DNA of 46,787 nucleotides from a bacterium ADurb.Bin243. GTDB taxonomy: Bacteria; Muiribacteriota; UBA9980. Location: the NCBI GenBank assembly GCA_002069765.1, contig MWBZ01000025.1, positions 1 to 46,787 of the forward strand, given 5' to 3'. The notes beneath the pieces were generated by a model, which saw only the letters and a list, made by a program, of their open reading frames with translations, was not told the origin of the DNA and ran no database searches. Made by a program: the position numbers and the translations under genes. Numbering within the stretch: the stretch's first letter is position 1; every line of letters begins with the position of its first letter. Positions 23,957-32,476 of the stretch are shown here, in pieces.

Positions 23957-24655
23957 CTATTCTAAATAAATGATGCGCTGGCAATTAGGACAGCAAACCA
24001 GCGCATTTCTGAATTTAACTTGATTGAGCGTATTATCGGATATAGAAAGATGGCAGCCCGAACATATTTTTTTTGAAACTAGCGCGACCGCGATACCGTT
24101 TTTAGCTGCCGCCAATTTTGAATAAGCTTCTATCGCCGAAGCGGGAATGCCCGAAGCGAATTCGCCGCGGTGCTTTTTAAGCTTCGATATCTCTTCGTTC
24201 AAAGCGTTCATTTTTTCTTGAATATCCGAGATTTTTTCGGAGCATTCTATTTTTTTACGGCCGTGTTCGTCTTTTAATTTTTTAAGCTTCGCCGAGGCTT
24301 TTTCCTGTTTTTCCATCATCAGCAGGTTTTTTTCTTCGACCTGGGATTTATCTGAATTTAATTTTGCAAGTTCGGCATTATACTTTGAAAGCTCTTTTTC
24401 GGTTTTTATAAGCAAAAACCTTTCGTTTATTTTTTTAATCTGCGTCTCTATAAACTCGGCGTCTTTTTCGAGCTTAACCGATTCGGCCGAGCGGGCTTTA
24501 ATTTTTTGCTCGCATAAAGCGATTTCATTTTCAATATTTTTGACGCCGCTTTCGTACTCGTCTTTTTGCTTTACGAGGAGATCGAGCTCATGCCCGGCGC
24601 TTTTTAAAGCGATGTCGTATTTTTGTAAATTATATAATAATTCGTTATTTTCCAA
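23957..24655 (-). CDS. Coiled-coil zinc-ribbon protein (CT398/C4-type zinc-ribbon family)
   Basis: 232 residues. About 165 residues of antiparallel coiled coil (ELLYNLQKYDIALKSAGHEL to KLKKHRGEFA) lead into a C-terminal C4 zinc ribbon, CSGCHLSIS ... CCPNCQRIIYLE. This is the architecture of the widespread CT398-like family, usually found beside a Nif3-family gene, exactly as here (3-bp gap). The proteins are proposed to bind nucleic acid or secretion/RNA polymerase partners; the function is not settled. Confidence 0.85.
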   Translation of the reverse strand: MENNELLYNLQKYDIALKSAGHELDLLVKQKDEYESGVKNIENEIALCEQKIKARSAESVKLEKDAEFIETQIKKINERFLLIKTEKELSKYNAELAKLNSDKSQVEEKNLLMMEKQEKASAKLKKLKDEHGRKKIECSEKISDIQEKMNALNEEISKLKKHRGEFASGIPASAIEAYSKLAAAKNGIAVALVSKKICSGCHLSISDNTLNQVKFRNALVCCPNCQRIIYLE

Positions 24656-24658
24656 TTT

Positions 24659-25783
24659 TTACAAAATCTCCATTGGATTTTTCTGCATATCGCGGCTATA
24701 TTTATAATTTAAATCGCATTTTTCTTCTTTTTCGATAAGTTTAATAAGGCCCGCGAGGCATTCTCCGAAATTGATTTCGGTAGAAAAATGAGAGCAGTCT
24801 AAGGTGTAAAGCCCGGACGCCTTTAATTCAAAAGCCCTGTGATAAGTAACGTCGCCGGTAATAAACGCGTCGCATTTCTTTTCTACGGCGTTTTTATAAA
24901 AATCAAAACCGGAGCCGTTCACGATAGCTACCCTTTTTATTTTACGGGGTTTTTCGCCGATCGAAACGACTGAAGCTCCGGGGCCGCCGCAAATATTTTT
25001 TTTGACCAGATCTACGAATCCGGCCGCGCCGACGCTTTCTTCGAGTTCTCCAAATACGCCGTAACCATAATTTTTACATGTGTTTTTAAGCTGATAAATA
25101 TCGTAGGCGGGCTCTTCGTATGGATGGTTTTTAAGAAGCGCCTCCCTGACCGGAGCGAGAAGTTCTTCGCTGAAAACCATTTCGAGCCTGGTTTCTTTCG
25201 TTCTTTCGAGCTTTAAAGGCTTGCCGACGGCCGGATTTGAATTTTCATCGCCCATGAACTCGCCGAAACCCTCCGTCATATAGGCGCACTGGCTGTAATT
25301 ACCGATCACTCCCGCGCCGGCCTCGCAAAGCGCTTTTTTCAAGGAAGCGCAGTTTTCGGGCGGCACGAAAACGCTCAGCTTGCATAAATACTCTGAATTG
25401 GTAACGCTGAGCGGCTTCACGGATTTGAGCCCCAGTTTTTTGGCGATATTATAAGACTGGTTGAACGCCGATTTATCGAAGTTAGTGTGCAAAACGATAA
25501 GATTCAGGCCCGATTTTATTATTTTTAATATGAGCGATCCAACGAGATTATCGGCCCGGACGCTGGATATTGGAGAAAAAATAAGCGGATGGTGGGCGAT
25601 AATTAAATTAGCCCCGCTTTTAACCGCATACCGAATCGTTTCTTCGGTTATGTCAAGAACTCCGGCTATTCCTTCTATTTCGCAAGAAGCGTCTCCTATG
25701 GCCAAACCGACATTATCCCATTTCTCGCAAAGCCTGAAAGGGACCTTTTTATTGAGCAATGAAATAAGTTTAGATATTTTCAT
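24659..25783 (-). CDS. Nif3-like dinuclear metal-centre protein (YqfO/YbgI family)
   Basis: 374 residues, the long form with an inserted PII/CutA-like domain. Metal ligands are visible in LIIAHHPLIFSP near residue 65, VLHTNFDKS near 100 and the C-terminal GDVTYHRAFELKASG / LDCSHFSTE. The insert spans about 125-235 (EYLCKLSVFVPPENCASLKK ... NHPYEEPAYDIY). The family was annotated as GTP cyclohydrolase 1 type 2, but its physiological substrate is uncertain. The ATG is 2 bp after the response-regulator stop. Confidence 0.9.
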   Translation of the reverse strand: MKISKLISLLNKKVPFRLCEKWDNVGLAIGDASCEIEGIAGVLDITEETIRYAVKSGANLIIAHHPLIFSPISSVRADNLVGSLILKIIKSGLNLIVLHTNFDKSAFNQSYNIAKKLGLKSVKPLSVTNSEYLCKLSVFVPPENCASLKKALCEAGAGVIGNYSQCAYMTEGFGEFMGDENSNPAVGKPLKLERTKETRLEMVFSEELLAPVREALLKNHPYEEPAYDIYQLKNTCKNYGYGVFGELEESVGAAGFVDLVKKNICGGPGASVVSIGEKPRKIKRVAIVNGSGFDFYKNAVEKKCDAFITGDVTYHRAFELKASGLYTLDCSHFSTEINFGECLAGLIKLIEKEEKCDLNYKYSRDMQKNPMEIL

Positions 25784-25785
25784 CG

Positions 25786-26163
25786 TTAAGCGTTCTCATT
25801 TTGCTTTATAGAAAGAACTTCGCGTATTTTTTCAGAAAGCTTGTCGTAATCTATGGGTTTTGTGACATAGCCGGAGATGCCCAGGTTCATCATCTGGATG
25901 ACCTGACATATATACCCGTAGGCGGTAATTACGATTACGGGCAGCTCCTTGTTATATTCGCGAAGTTTCTTAAGCGTGCCGTACCCGTCGAGCTTTGGCA
26001 TACGCATGTCCAGGAGCATTATATCGGGCTTTTCGGCTTCGACAAGTTTAAGGCCTTCTTCGCCGTCGGCGGCGCAGACGACTGAAAATCCTTTATCCTT
26101 AAAGAAATCGATGAAAATAACCCTTAAATCCTCTTCGTCTTCACATATTAAGATCTTTTCCAA
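25786..26163 (-). CDS. Receiver-domain-only response regulator
   Basis: 125 residues, one CheY-like receiver domain with no output domain. The phosphorylation site is complete: acidic pocket E8-D9, phospho-acceptor D52 (LLDMRMPK), T79 (VIVITAYG) and K101 (YVTKPID). It probably acts by protein contact or as a phosphorelay step. No histidine kinase is in the window. It sits between tlyA (34 bp upstream) and the Nif3 gene (2 bp downstream). Spo0F/CheY-like roles are possible but unproven. Confidence 0.9.
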   Translation of the reverse strand: MEKILICEDEEDLRVIFIDFFKDKGFSVVCAADGEEGLKLVEAEKPDIMLLDMRMPKLDGYGTLKKLREYNKELPVIVITAYGYICQVIQMMNLGISGYVTKPIDYDKLSEKIREVLSIKQNENA

Positions 26164-26197
26164 AATAGCACTCCTTAATGCACTTTTGATATTCGTT

Positions 26198-27031
26198 TCA
26201 TCCGGATACGAATTCTTCGAAAGCTTCTTCTATAGCTTTTCCGGCAAAGGCAGACAACGCGGCTGCGTCGGTTTGCGCCCCACAACATATGATATCATTT
26301 TTTTTAAAAAAAATCAAGTATTCTATGTTACGCGCACCTTTTAATTTTGGCGAACCGGTAAGTCCCGAGCATTCAAACCCTTTATCACGAAAGCTTTTAA
26401 TGAAATTCACTATTATTCTCTCGTGGATTTTTTTATCCAGAACGACGCCGCCTTTTTTTACCTCGTGCACTTCCGCTTCGAACTGCGGCTTTATGAGTAT
26501 TACCGCTTCGGTCTTATCATGGCTGAATTCAACGAATTTATCGATGAATTTCAAAACGGAAATAAACGAAACGTCGCAGACTATAAAATCCGCCGAATCC
26601 ACTCCGGCCTCTTTAAGAGAAAACTCTCTGATATGGCGCTGTTCAAAAGCAGCGACCCTTTCGTCGCCTTTTATTTTAGGATGCAAAACACCGGTTCCCA
26701 CATCGACGCAAACGATTTTAGCGGCCCCCGATTTGAGCATGAGGTGTGAAAATCCGCCGGTGGAAGCGCCTATATCCAGGCACGTTTTTCCCCCGAAATC
26801 CAGGCCGAATTTTTCCTTTGCCCTGAGCAGCTTATAAGCGCCGCGGCTTACGAAATCGTCTTCGGGATTTTTAAATTCTATAACCGCGTCGGATTCGACT
26901 TTTTCGCCCGGTTTTTTTATGACCCTGCCGCCCACCGAGACCCTGCCTTCAAAAATATAGGCCATAGCCCGCGTGCGGGTTTCGGCAAGGTTCAGCCTGG
27001 TAAGCAGTAAGTCTATTCTTTCTTTCGGCAT
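26198..27031 (-). CDS. tlyA: TlyA family rRNA 2'-O-methyltransferase (hemolysin A family)
   Basis: 277 residues: an N-terminal S4 RNA-binding domain (about 1-65, RIDLLLTRLNLAETRTRAMA ... GRVSVGGRVIKKPGEKV) and an FtsJ-like SAM methyltransferase (LDIGASTGGFSHLML, VDVGTGVLHPKI, DFIVCDVSFIS, LIKPQFEA). TlyA proteins methylate ribose in 23S and, in some species, 16S rRNA. It overlaps the 3' end of dxs by 19 bases, a conserved dxs-tlyA neighbourhood in many bacteria. Confidence 0.94.
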   Translation of the reverse strand: MPKERIDLLLTRLNLAETRTRAMAYIFEGRVSVGGRVIKKPGEKVESDAVIEFKNPEDDFVSRGAYKLLRAKEKFGLDFGGKTCLDIGASTGGFSHLMLKSGAAKIVCVDVGTGVLHPKIKGDERVAAFEQRHIREFSLKEAGVDSADFIVCDVSFISVLKFIDKFVEFSHDKTEAVILIKPQFEAEVHEVKKGGVVLDKKIHERIIVNFIKSFRDKGFECSGLTGSPKLKGARNIEYLIFFKKNDIICCGAQTDAAALSAFAGKAIEEAFEEFVSG

Positions 27032-28932
27032 TTTTCACCATCGAGCATCGCAAGCGCAGCCGCGAGAATTCCGGCGCTGTCGCTTCCTGTAATGTTTTTT
27101 AACCTCGAATTGGGACCGTGTTCCACAAACCGGTCGGGAAGGCCTATTAATTTGATTTTTTTAGAGTTATACCCGCTTTCATAAAGACGGGCGGAAATTT
27201 CCTCGCCGATTCCGCCTTTAAGGCAGTTGTCCTCGACGCAAATTATCTTATCGAATTTTTCGCCGCAATATTTTATCAGCTTATCACTTATCGGCTTTAC
27301 GAAACGGATATCGATAATCTCGCACGACGCGCGGCGCTTTTCGGAAAGTTCCGCGGCGGCTTTTTTGCACTCGTCCAGGACCGTACCGCATGAAATCATC
27401 AGCAAATCTTCGCCTTCGGCGACCGTTTTATAGCTCGCCGCTTCGATATTTTCATATTGATAAAAATCCCCGTTCAAAAGCTTTTCCGGATTATAATCGG
27501 CGGCTTTTCCCTTGGGGTACCTTATGACGACGGGGTGCCTGTAATTATAAACCGCGTTATAAACTGCGTTTTTAAGTTCATGAGCGTCGGAGGGCGCCAT
27601 AATTATCACGTTCGGAACCATTTTAAACATCGAAATGTCGAACGCGCCGTGATGGGTGGGCCCGTCTTCTCCAACGAGGCCGGCCCGGTCGAGGCATAAA
27701 ATCACGTGAAGGTTTTGCAGCGCCACGTCGTGAATGAACTGGTCCAGGGCGCGCTGCGAAAAAGTGGAATACATGGCCACTACGGGTATATGCCCTGTAA
27801 GCGAAAGCCCTCCCGCGAAAGTGAGCGCGTGCTGTTCGCATATTCCCACGTCGAAAAAACGCGCAGAATATTTTGCGGCGAATTTTGAAAGCCCCGTTCC
27901 ATCGCACATGGCGGCCGTGATGCATGCGATCTTATTCTCCCGCGAAGCCAGGTCGAGAATCGTATCGCCGAATATATCGGTATAAGTTTTATTTTCTACC
28001 TGCGCCGGCGGCGGCGCGGTTTCTACGCAGAACAATCCGCCGCTGTGATATTTTTCGGGCGAAGCTTCGGCGAGCGAAAATCCCTTGCCTTTTTTGGTGA
28101 TGGCGTGAATAATCACCGGGCCGGCGAAATCCTTGGCGTTTTCTATGGTGGTGACGATTTGCTCAACGTTATGGCCGTCTATAGGGCCGAAATATTTGAC
28201 GCCGAGTTCTTCGAAAAGCATGCCGGGCACCACCAGATATTTAAGCGACGACTTGACGCGCTCCACAAATTTAGCTACATTGCTTCCAAAAATCGGTATC
28301 ATTTTCAGCAGCGCTTCGATATCTTCTTTGACTTTTTTATACACCCAGCCGACCCTTATTTTTTCGAGGTAAACCGAAAGCGCGCCCACATTGGGAGCTA
28401 TGGCCATTTCGTTGTCGTTGAGTATTATCATCATACGGCTTTTCATATGCCCGAGATGGTTGAGCGCTTCGAACGCCATTCCGGAGGAAAGCGAGGCGTC
28501 GCCGATAAGGGCCCCCACATAGTAATTTTCCCCGTTTAAATCGCGGCCCGCCGCATAACCGAGAGCGGCCGATATGGAAGTGGAAGAGTGGCCGGTGCCG
28601 AAAGCGTCGTACCCGGACTCGCTTATTTTTGGAAAGCCCGAAAGGCCGCCGTACTGTCTGAGCGTTTCTATTTTATTGAGACGGCCGCTCAAAATTTTGT
28701 GCGCGTAGCACTGGTGGCCGACGTCAAAAACGAAACGGTCGCGCGCCAGATCGAAAACGCGGTGCAAAGCCACTGTCAGTTCGACCGCGCCCAGGTTGGA
28801 AGCCAGATGGCCGCCGTTTTTTGAAACGACTTCGACCATTATATTGCGTATTTCGCTGCAGAGCCTGTCGATTTCGGCATAAGAAAGCTTTCTCAGATCG
28901 GCCGGCGCGCTTATTTTTTCTAAAACACTCAT
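27013..28932 (-). CDS. dxs: 1-deoxy-D-xylulose-5-phosphate synthase
   Basis: First enzyme of the MEP isoprenoid pathway, joining pyruvate and glyceraldehyde 3-phosphate with thiamine diphosphate. The 639 residues are of normal length. Motifs: DVGHQCYAHKILSGR, GTGHSSTSISAALG, the ThDP/Mg block GDASLSSGMAFEALN ... NDNEMAIAPNVGALS, the second-domain glutamate in DVGICEQHALTFAGGL, DRAGLVGEDGPTHHGAFD, and the C-terminal transketolase domain ending GLPDRFVEHG. It directly follows ispA (30-bp gap) and overlaps tlyA, forming an isoprenoid block. Confidence 0.97.
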   Translation of the reverse strand: MSVLEKISAPADLRKLSYAEIDRLCSEIRNIMVEVVSKNGGHLASNLGAVELTVALHRVFDLARDRFVFDVGHQCYAHKILSGRLNKIETLRQYGGLSGFPKISESGYDAFGTGHSSTSISAALGYAAGRDLNGENYYVGALIGDASLSSGMAFEALNHLGHMKSRMMIILNDNEMAIAPNVGALSVYLEKIRVGWVYKKVKEDIEALLKMIPIFGSNVAKFVERVKSSLKYLVVPGMLFEELGVKYFGPIDGHNVEQIVTTIENAKDFAGPVIIHAITKKGKGFSLAEASPEKYHSGGLFCVETAPPPAQVENKTYTDIFGDTILDLASRENKIACITAAMCDGTGLSKFAAKYSARFFDVGICEQHALTFAGGLSLTGHIPVVAMYSTFSQRALDQFIHDVALQNLHVILCLDRAGLVGEDGPTHHGAFDISMFKMVPNVIIMAPSDAHELKNAVYNAVYNYRHPVVIRYPKGKAADYNPEKLLNGDFYQYENIEAASYKTVAEGEDLLMISCGTVLDECKKAAAELSEKRRASCEIIDIRFVKPISDKLIKYCGEKFDKIICVEDNCLKGGIGEEISARLYESGYNSKKIKLIGLPDRFVEHGPNSRLKNITGSDSAGILAAALAMLDGEKCRKKE

Positions 28933-28962
28933 AATCGATCACATTCTTTTCTTGTTTAAACG

Positions 28963-29886
28963 TTAATTGGTGCGGCCCGCGACATATTCGGTAAGACCTC
29001 TGAGCAGATTGGCCTTTTCGCCGAACGGCTCGAGCAGTAAAAGCGTCTTCTGCTTAAACTCCGCGATTTTCTGGCGCGCGATTTCAGGGCCGAAAAGCGA
29101 AAGGAACGTAAGCTTGTTTCCCGCCCCGTCCTTGCCCGGCGTTTTGCCGATCTGCTCTCTGGTGGAAGTATAATCCAGAAGGTCGTCGGACATTTGAAAT
29201 AAAAGCCCGAGCGCGGTAGCGAAATCTTCGATCGCGTTGACGTCTTTGATGCCCGCTTTAGCTACGAAAGCGCCGGCTTTGGCTGAAGCCGCTATAAGCG
29301 CGGCCGTCTTTCTTTTATGTATTTCGAACAGCACGAGCTCGCTGATATTTTTTTCGCTTCCGGCCGCTGCCTCCGACATGATATCCATTACCTGGCCGCC
29401 GATCATCGCCAGATTGCCGGCGGCGCCGGAAACCGTTTCTATAATCAGGTTAGCTACGTCCGGCTTAATGGAAGTGGTTTTCGGGACTTTCGCCAGCACT
29501 TCGAAAGCTTTGGTCAATAGAGCGTCTCCCGCTAAAATGGCGACCGCCTCGCCGTAAACCTTGTGGCTGGTAGGCTTTCCGCGTCTGAAATCGTCGTTGT
29601 CCATGGCGGGAAGGTCGTCGTGTATGAGCGAATATGTGTGGATCATTTCTATGGCGGCGGCCACCGGCAGCGCGTCCTCTAAATTTCCGGAAAAAAGCTT
29701 ACAGCAGAGCATCGTAATTACCGGTCTTATTCTTTTTCCGCCGGCGAAAACTGAGTAACGCATGGCCTCGTGCAGCTTGTTGGGCATGGTATTTTCCGGC
29801 GGCAGCAGCTGGTCAAGACACTTATCCACCGCTTTTCTGTAGTCTTTTATAACTTCGGTCAAATTTTCGTTGTAATCGATATACAT
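28963..29886 (-). CDS. ispA: Polyprenyl (farnesyl/geranylgeranyl) diphosphate synthase
   Basis: Chain-elongating isoprenyl transferase. The 307 residues contain GGKRIRP, the first aspartate-rich motif HDDLPAMDNDDFRRG (D90, D91, D96) and the second, MSDDLLDYTSTREQIGKTPGKD. The two-residue insert in the first motif (DDLPAMD) and TYSLI before it fit bacterial short-chain FPP/GGPP synthases. It lies between xseB and dxs, the common xseA-xseB-ispA-dxs order, so the substrate probably comes from the MEP pathway. Exact chain length cannot be told from sequence alone. Confidence 0.93.
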   Translation of the reverse strand: MYIDYNENLTEVIKDYRKAVDKCLDQLLPPENTMPNKLHEAMRYSVFAGGKRIRPVITMLCCKLFSGNLEDALPVAAAIEMIHTYSLIHDDLPAMDNDDFRRGKPTSHKVYGEAVAILAGDALLTKAFEVLAKVPKTTSIKPDVANLIIETVSGAAGNLAMIGGQVMDIMSEAAAGSEKNISELVLFEIHKRKTAALIAASAKAGAFVAKAGIKDVNAIEDFATALGLLFQMSDDLLDYTSTREQIGKTPGKDGAGNKLTFLSLFGPEIARQKIAEFKQKTLLLLEPFGEKANLLRGLTEYVAGRTN

Positions 29887-29986
29887 GTAATTATCGCCCT
29901 CTTCTAGAATCTTTTATTTTCGGCGCGCCAAACGCGCCTGGTTGAACTTTTAACTAAAATTAATTCCGCCGCCAGCGCGGCCGGCG

Positions 29987-30283
29987 CTAACGGTTAGTTT
30001 CTTCTATCTCGTCCCGCCGGTATGGAACGCTCGTAATTTCTCCGCTTGCGCCGTTTTTCACCAGAACTTCGATCTTTTTTTCGAGAACGTCGAGTTTTTC
30101 TTTGCAAAAATTATAATATTTAACGCCGGTTTCATAGTTTTTGATCGAGTCTTCCAGCGACAGTTCTTCGTTTTCGAGCGTCTCGAGTATGCATTCGAGT
30201 TTTTCGAGACCCTGCTCGAATTTCAAGCCTTCGAGCTGCTCTTCGGCCTGATGGTTCTTTACGCTTTCTTTTTTCTGCGCCAT
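29987..30283 (-). CDS. xseB: Exodeoxyribonuclease VII small subunit
   Basis: 98 residues with the family core FEQGLEKLECILETLENEEL ... SIKNYETGVKYYNFCKEKLD, a short helical protein of which several copies bind each XseA. The ATG at 30283 has AAAGGTG 8 nt upstream; a GTG three codons earlier (30292) is possible. It has a Gln/Glu-rich N-terminal extension (KKESVKNHQAEEQ) and a C-terminal tail longer than the usual 75-80-residue proteins. It follows xseA by 79 bp. Confidence 0.93.
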   Translation of the reverse strand: MAQKKESVKNHQAEEQLEGLKFEQGLEKLECILETLENEELSLEDSIKNYETGVKYYNFCKEKLDVLEKKIEVLVKNGASGEITSVPYRRDEIEETNR

Positions 30284-30329
30284 TTTTATCACACCTTTTT
30301 ATGATTCGTAAATATTTTTATTCTTTTTC

Positions 30330-30358
30330 ATAATTTTTTTAGTTAAAAGCTTTGTCAA
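30330..30358 (-). promoter_or_regulatory. Possible internal promoter ahead of xseB-ispA-dxs
   Basis: On the minus strand, TTGACA (30358-30353) follows the xseA stop, then 17 bp and AATTAT (30335-30330, 4 of 6). The -35 is perfect and the -10 is weak, so this is only a candidate for extra transcription of the isoprenoid genes. Confidence 0.4.
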
Positions 30359-30362
30359 ACGC

Positions 30363-31715
30363 TCAGTCTATAGTAGCACCGACGTCGCCGTCTATAAATT
30401 TTAAAGTTATCTTATCACGCGGTTTAAGCTCTGAGCCGGATTTTATTATTTTACCCGCCGCGGCGCTTCTGACTATGGAATAACCCAGCTGCAAAACTTT
30501 TTTATAATCGTAAACCGCGAATTTAAGCCAGAGGGAATCCAGGCCGGTTTTAGCCGCAGTGAGTCTTTTAACCAGCGCGGCGGAAGACATTTTATTTATC
30601 GCCGCCAGCCGCTGGCGGTATTTATCGATTATAGGCCTGAAAGCCGCGAGCTTTGAGGCCGGCGAGTTTTTTTCGAGCGCAGCGCGAGCGTTCATGTAGC
30701 GCTCGTTTAAAAGCGCCCTGAGCTTTATGTCTATCCGGTCCAGATGCATCCTGTAATTTTCCAGTTTTTTCTCCGGCGCGTTGGACGATAATTTCTGGCG
30801 GTAAAGCGCCATGGCGCGCTTGTTCTTTTCGAGCGCGCCCGTCAAATGCTGCCTGAGCCGTTCCCTTGATTTTTCGAGATACGACAGTTTTTCATTTTTG
30901 GAGAATACCGCGAGTTCGGCCGCGGCCGAAGGCGTAGGCGCACGAAGGTCGCTGACGAAATCGCTTATCGTAAAATCGGTCTGATGGCCCACGGCCGATA
31001 TTACGGGTTTGGAACTGGCGAATATGGCGTCGGCGACGGACTCTTCGTTAAACGGCCAGAGCTCCTCGAGCGAGCCGCCGCCGCGGGCTAAAATGATAAG
31101 GTCTATATCTTCTATGGCGTTAAGCCGCGCGAGCGCGGCGCATATAGAAGGGGCCGCCTGCTGGCCCTGCACGTAAGCCGGCGCAAGAAGCAGCGGCATA
31201 TTTGGAAAACGCCTGCTGATTATATTTATAATATCGCATACGACGGAGCCTTCCGGCGCCGTGACTATTCCTATCCGCCGCGGCAGAACTGGAATCGGTC
31301 TTTTTCGGTCCGAAGAAAAATAGCCTTTTTTTTCCAGCCGTTCTTTGAGCTCGATATATTTTTTATATAAGTCGCCCGCGCCTTCTTTTTCTATAGAAGA
31401 AGCGTAAAGCTGATACTCTCCGCGCTGCTGATAGACGCTGACATAGCCCCTGACAATCACCGCCATGCCGTTTTGCGGCATAAATTTCAAAAGGCGGTTA
31501 TAATTTTTAAACATCACACAATTGAGTTTTGACGCCTGGTCTTTTATCGAAAAGTAAAAATGGCCCGAAGCCAGATGATTCGTGAAATTAGAAATTTCGC
31601 CTTTGACCGAAAGATAAGTCAATTCGCCGTCATTGGCGAATAAATCGGCGATATACTTATTGACTTCGCTAACCGTATAAAATTTTTTTGAATCCAGCGC
31701 AAGTTCGAATTGCAA
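30363..31715 (-). CDS. xseA: Exodeoxyribonuclease VII large subunit
   Basis: 450 residues. The N-terminal OB-fold spans about 8-105 (YTVSEVNKYIADLF ... VKGEISNFTNHLASGHFYFS). The catalytic domain has RIGIVTAPEGSVVCDIINI, LILARGGGSLEELWPFNEE and SAVGHQTDFTISDFVSDLRAPTPSAAAE, followed by a coiled coil and a short C-terminal beta part (GYSIVR). It degrades single-stranded DNA to oligonucleotides with XseB. I choose TTG 31715 (LQFELALDSKKF), 5 bp after the upstream stop with GAGGAA in front. An ATG at 31802 would overlap the neighbour by 82 bases and add a low-complexity Arg tail. Confidence 0.93.
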   Translation of the reverse strand: MQFELALDSKKFYTVSEVNKYIADLFANDGELTYLSVKGEISNFTNHLASGHFYFSIKDQASKLNCVMFKNYNRLLKFMPQNGMAVIVRGYVSVYQQRGEYQLYASSIEKEGAGDLYKKYIELKERLEKKGYFSSDRKRPIPVLPRRIGIVTAPEGSVVCDIINIISRRFPNMPLLLAPAYVQGQQAAPSICAALARLNAIEDIDLIILARGGGSLEELWPFNEESVADAIFASSKPVISAVGHQTDFTISDFVSDLRAPTPSAAAELAVFSKNEKLSYLEKSRERLRQHLTGALEKNKRAMALYRQKLSSNAPEKKLENYRMHLDRIDIKLRALLNERYMNARAALEKNSPASKLAAFRPIIDKYRQRLAAINKMSSAALVKRLTAAKTGLDSLWLKFAVYDYKKVLQLGYSIVRSAAAGKIIKSGSELKPRDKITLKFIDGDVGATID

Positions 31716-31720
31716 TTTCT

Positions 31721-32473
31721 TTATTCTTCCTCTTCGTCGCCTTCGTCGTTTTTTTCTTCTATTTTCAGCCCCGGATGTATTTTTCGCACTATGGAACGGC
31801 AAAATTTGCGCGCGTAATCCCTGATCTCCGACTCGTCCTCGAAATAGTGCCTTTCGTTATCGAAATCAAAAATCGAGCGCTCTATAAGCTTTTTTTCGGA
31901 ATCTACAAGAAGCCCTATGAAAGTAAGAAGCGATATAAGGCCGAGCGCGGTAGCCACCATGCCCGGAAAAAAGAACGTGACCATAAGGGAGCGCACATAG
32001 TTGGCGGTAATCGTCATCACTGCGCCGGTAATAAAAAGACCAAGGCTCAGGTAAATAATAATGGAATAAAATTTCAGATGCATAATAACGGTGGCGCGGT
32101 ATTCCTCGTATGAGGCCTTTTCGCGCTCCACTTTACGCTGCTTCGCCCTGGCCATTTTTTCTTCTTCTATGCGTTTTTGCTCTTCTTTTTCCGACGTTCT
32201 GCGCTCGAATTCCTCGCGCGAAATCCATTCGCCTTCGACCTGCACAAAGCCGCGCGCCATCATTTCGCGCGTTCGGATCTGCTCGCGGACCTTGTCGAAA
32301 TCCTCGGGCGGCTGAGCGGCAGCATGCTGGCCGGGCGCCTCCTGCTGCTGAAGCTTTTTTAATTCCTGCTGAAGCTTCAGCTTCTTTTCGCGATTCTCGC
32401 GCTCGATTTCTTCGATTTTTTTTATTTCTTCCAGCTTGATGCGTTCGAGCTCTTCGCTCGTAAGTTCGGGCAC
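31721..32473 (-). CDS. Coiled-coil membrane protein of unknown function
   Basis: 250 residues. The first half (about 1-120) is extremely charged and Glu/Lys/Gln-rich coiled coil (EELERIKLEEIKKIEEIERE, EEQKRIEEEKMARAKQRKV). It is followed by two or three membrane helices (about 136-157, 164-190; FYSIIIYLSLGLFITGAVMT, FFPGMVATALGLISLLTFIG) and an acidic tail ending DDEGDEEEE-like. No family is recognised. It is packed between accC (3-bp gap) and xseA (5 bp), so it is almost surely cotranscribed with them. The coiled coil should face the cytosol. Confidence 0.65.
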   Translation of the reverse strand: MPELTSEELERIKLEEIKKIEEIERENREKKLKLQQELKKLQQQEAPGQHAAAQPPEDFDKVREQIRTREMMARGFVQVEGEWISREEFERRTSEKEEQKRIEEEKMARAKQRKVEREKASYEEYRATVIMHLKFYSIIIYLSLGLFITGAVMTITANYVRSLMVTFFFPGMVATALGLISLLTFIGLLVDSEKKLIERSIFDFDNERHYFEDESEIRDYARKFCRSIVRKIHPGLKIEEKNDEGDEEEE

Positions 32474-32476
32474 CTT

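Noticed and set aside
27623-27925. Alternative reading frames inside dxs, accC, obg and sbcC
   Set aside because: These long frames follow from the biased codon use of the real genes and have no ribosome sites or family motifs.
31716-31802. Longer XseA start at 31802
   Set aside because: It overlaps the upstream gene by 82 bases and adds an Arg-rich sequence that is the shadow of the neighbour's acidic tail; TTG 31715 gives the family N-terminus.
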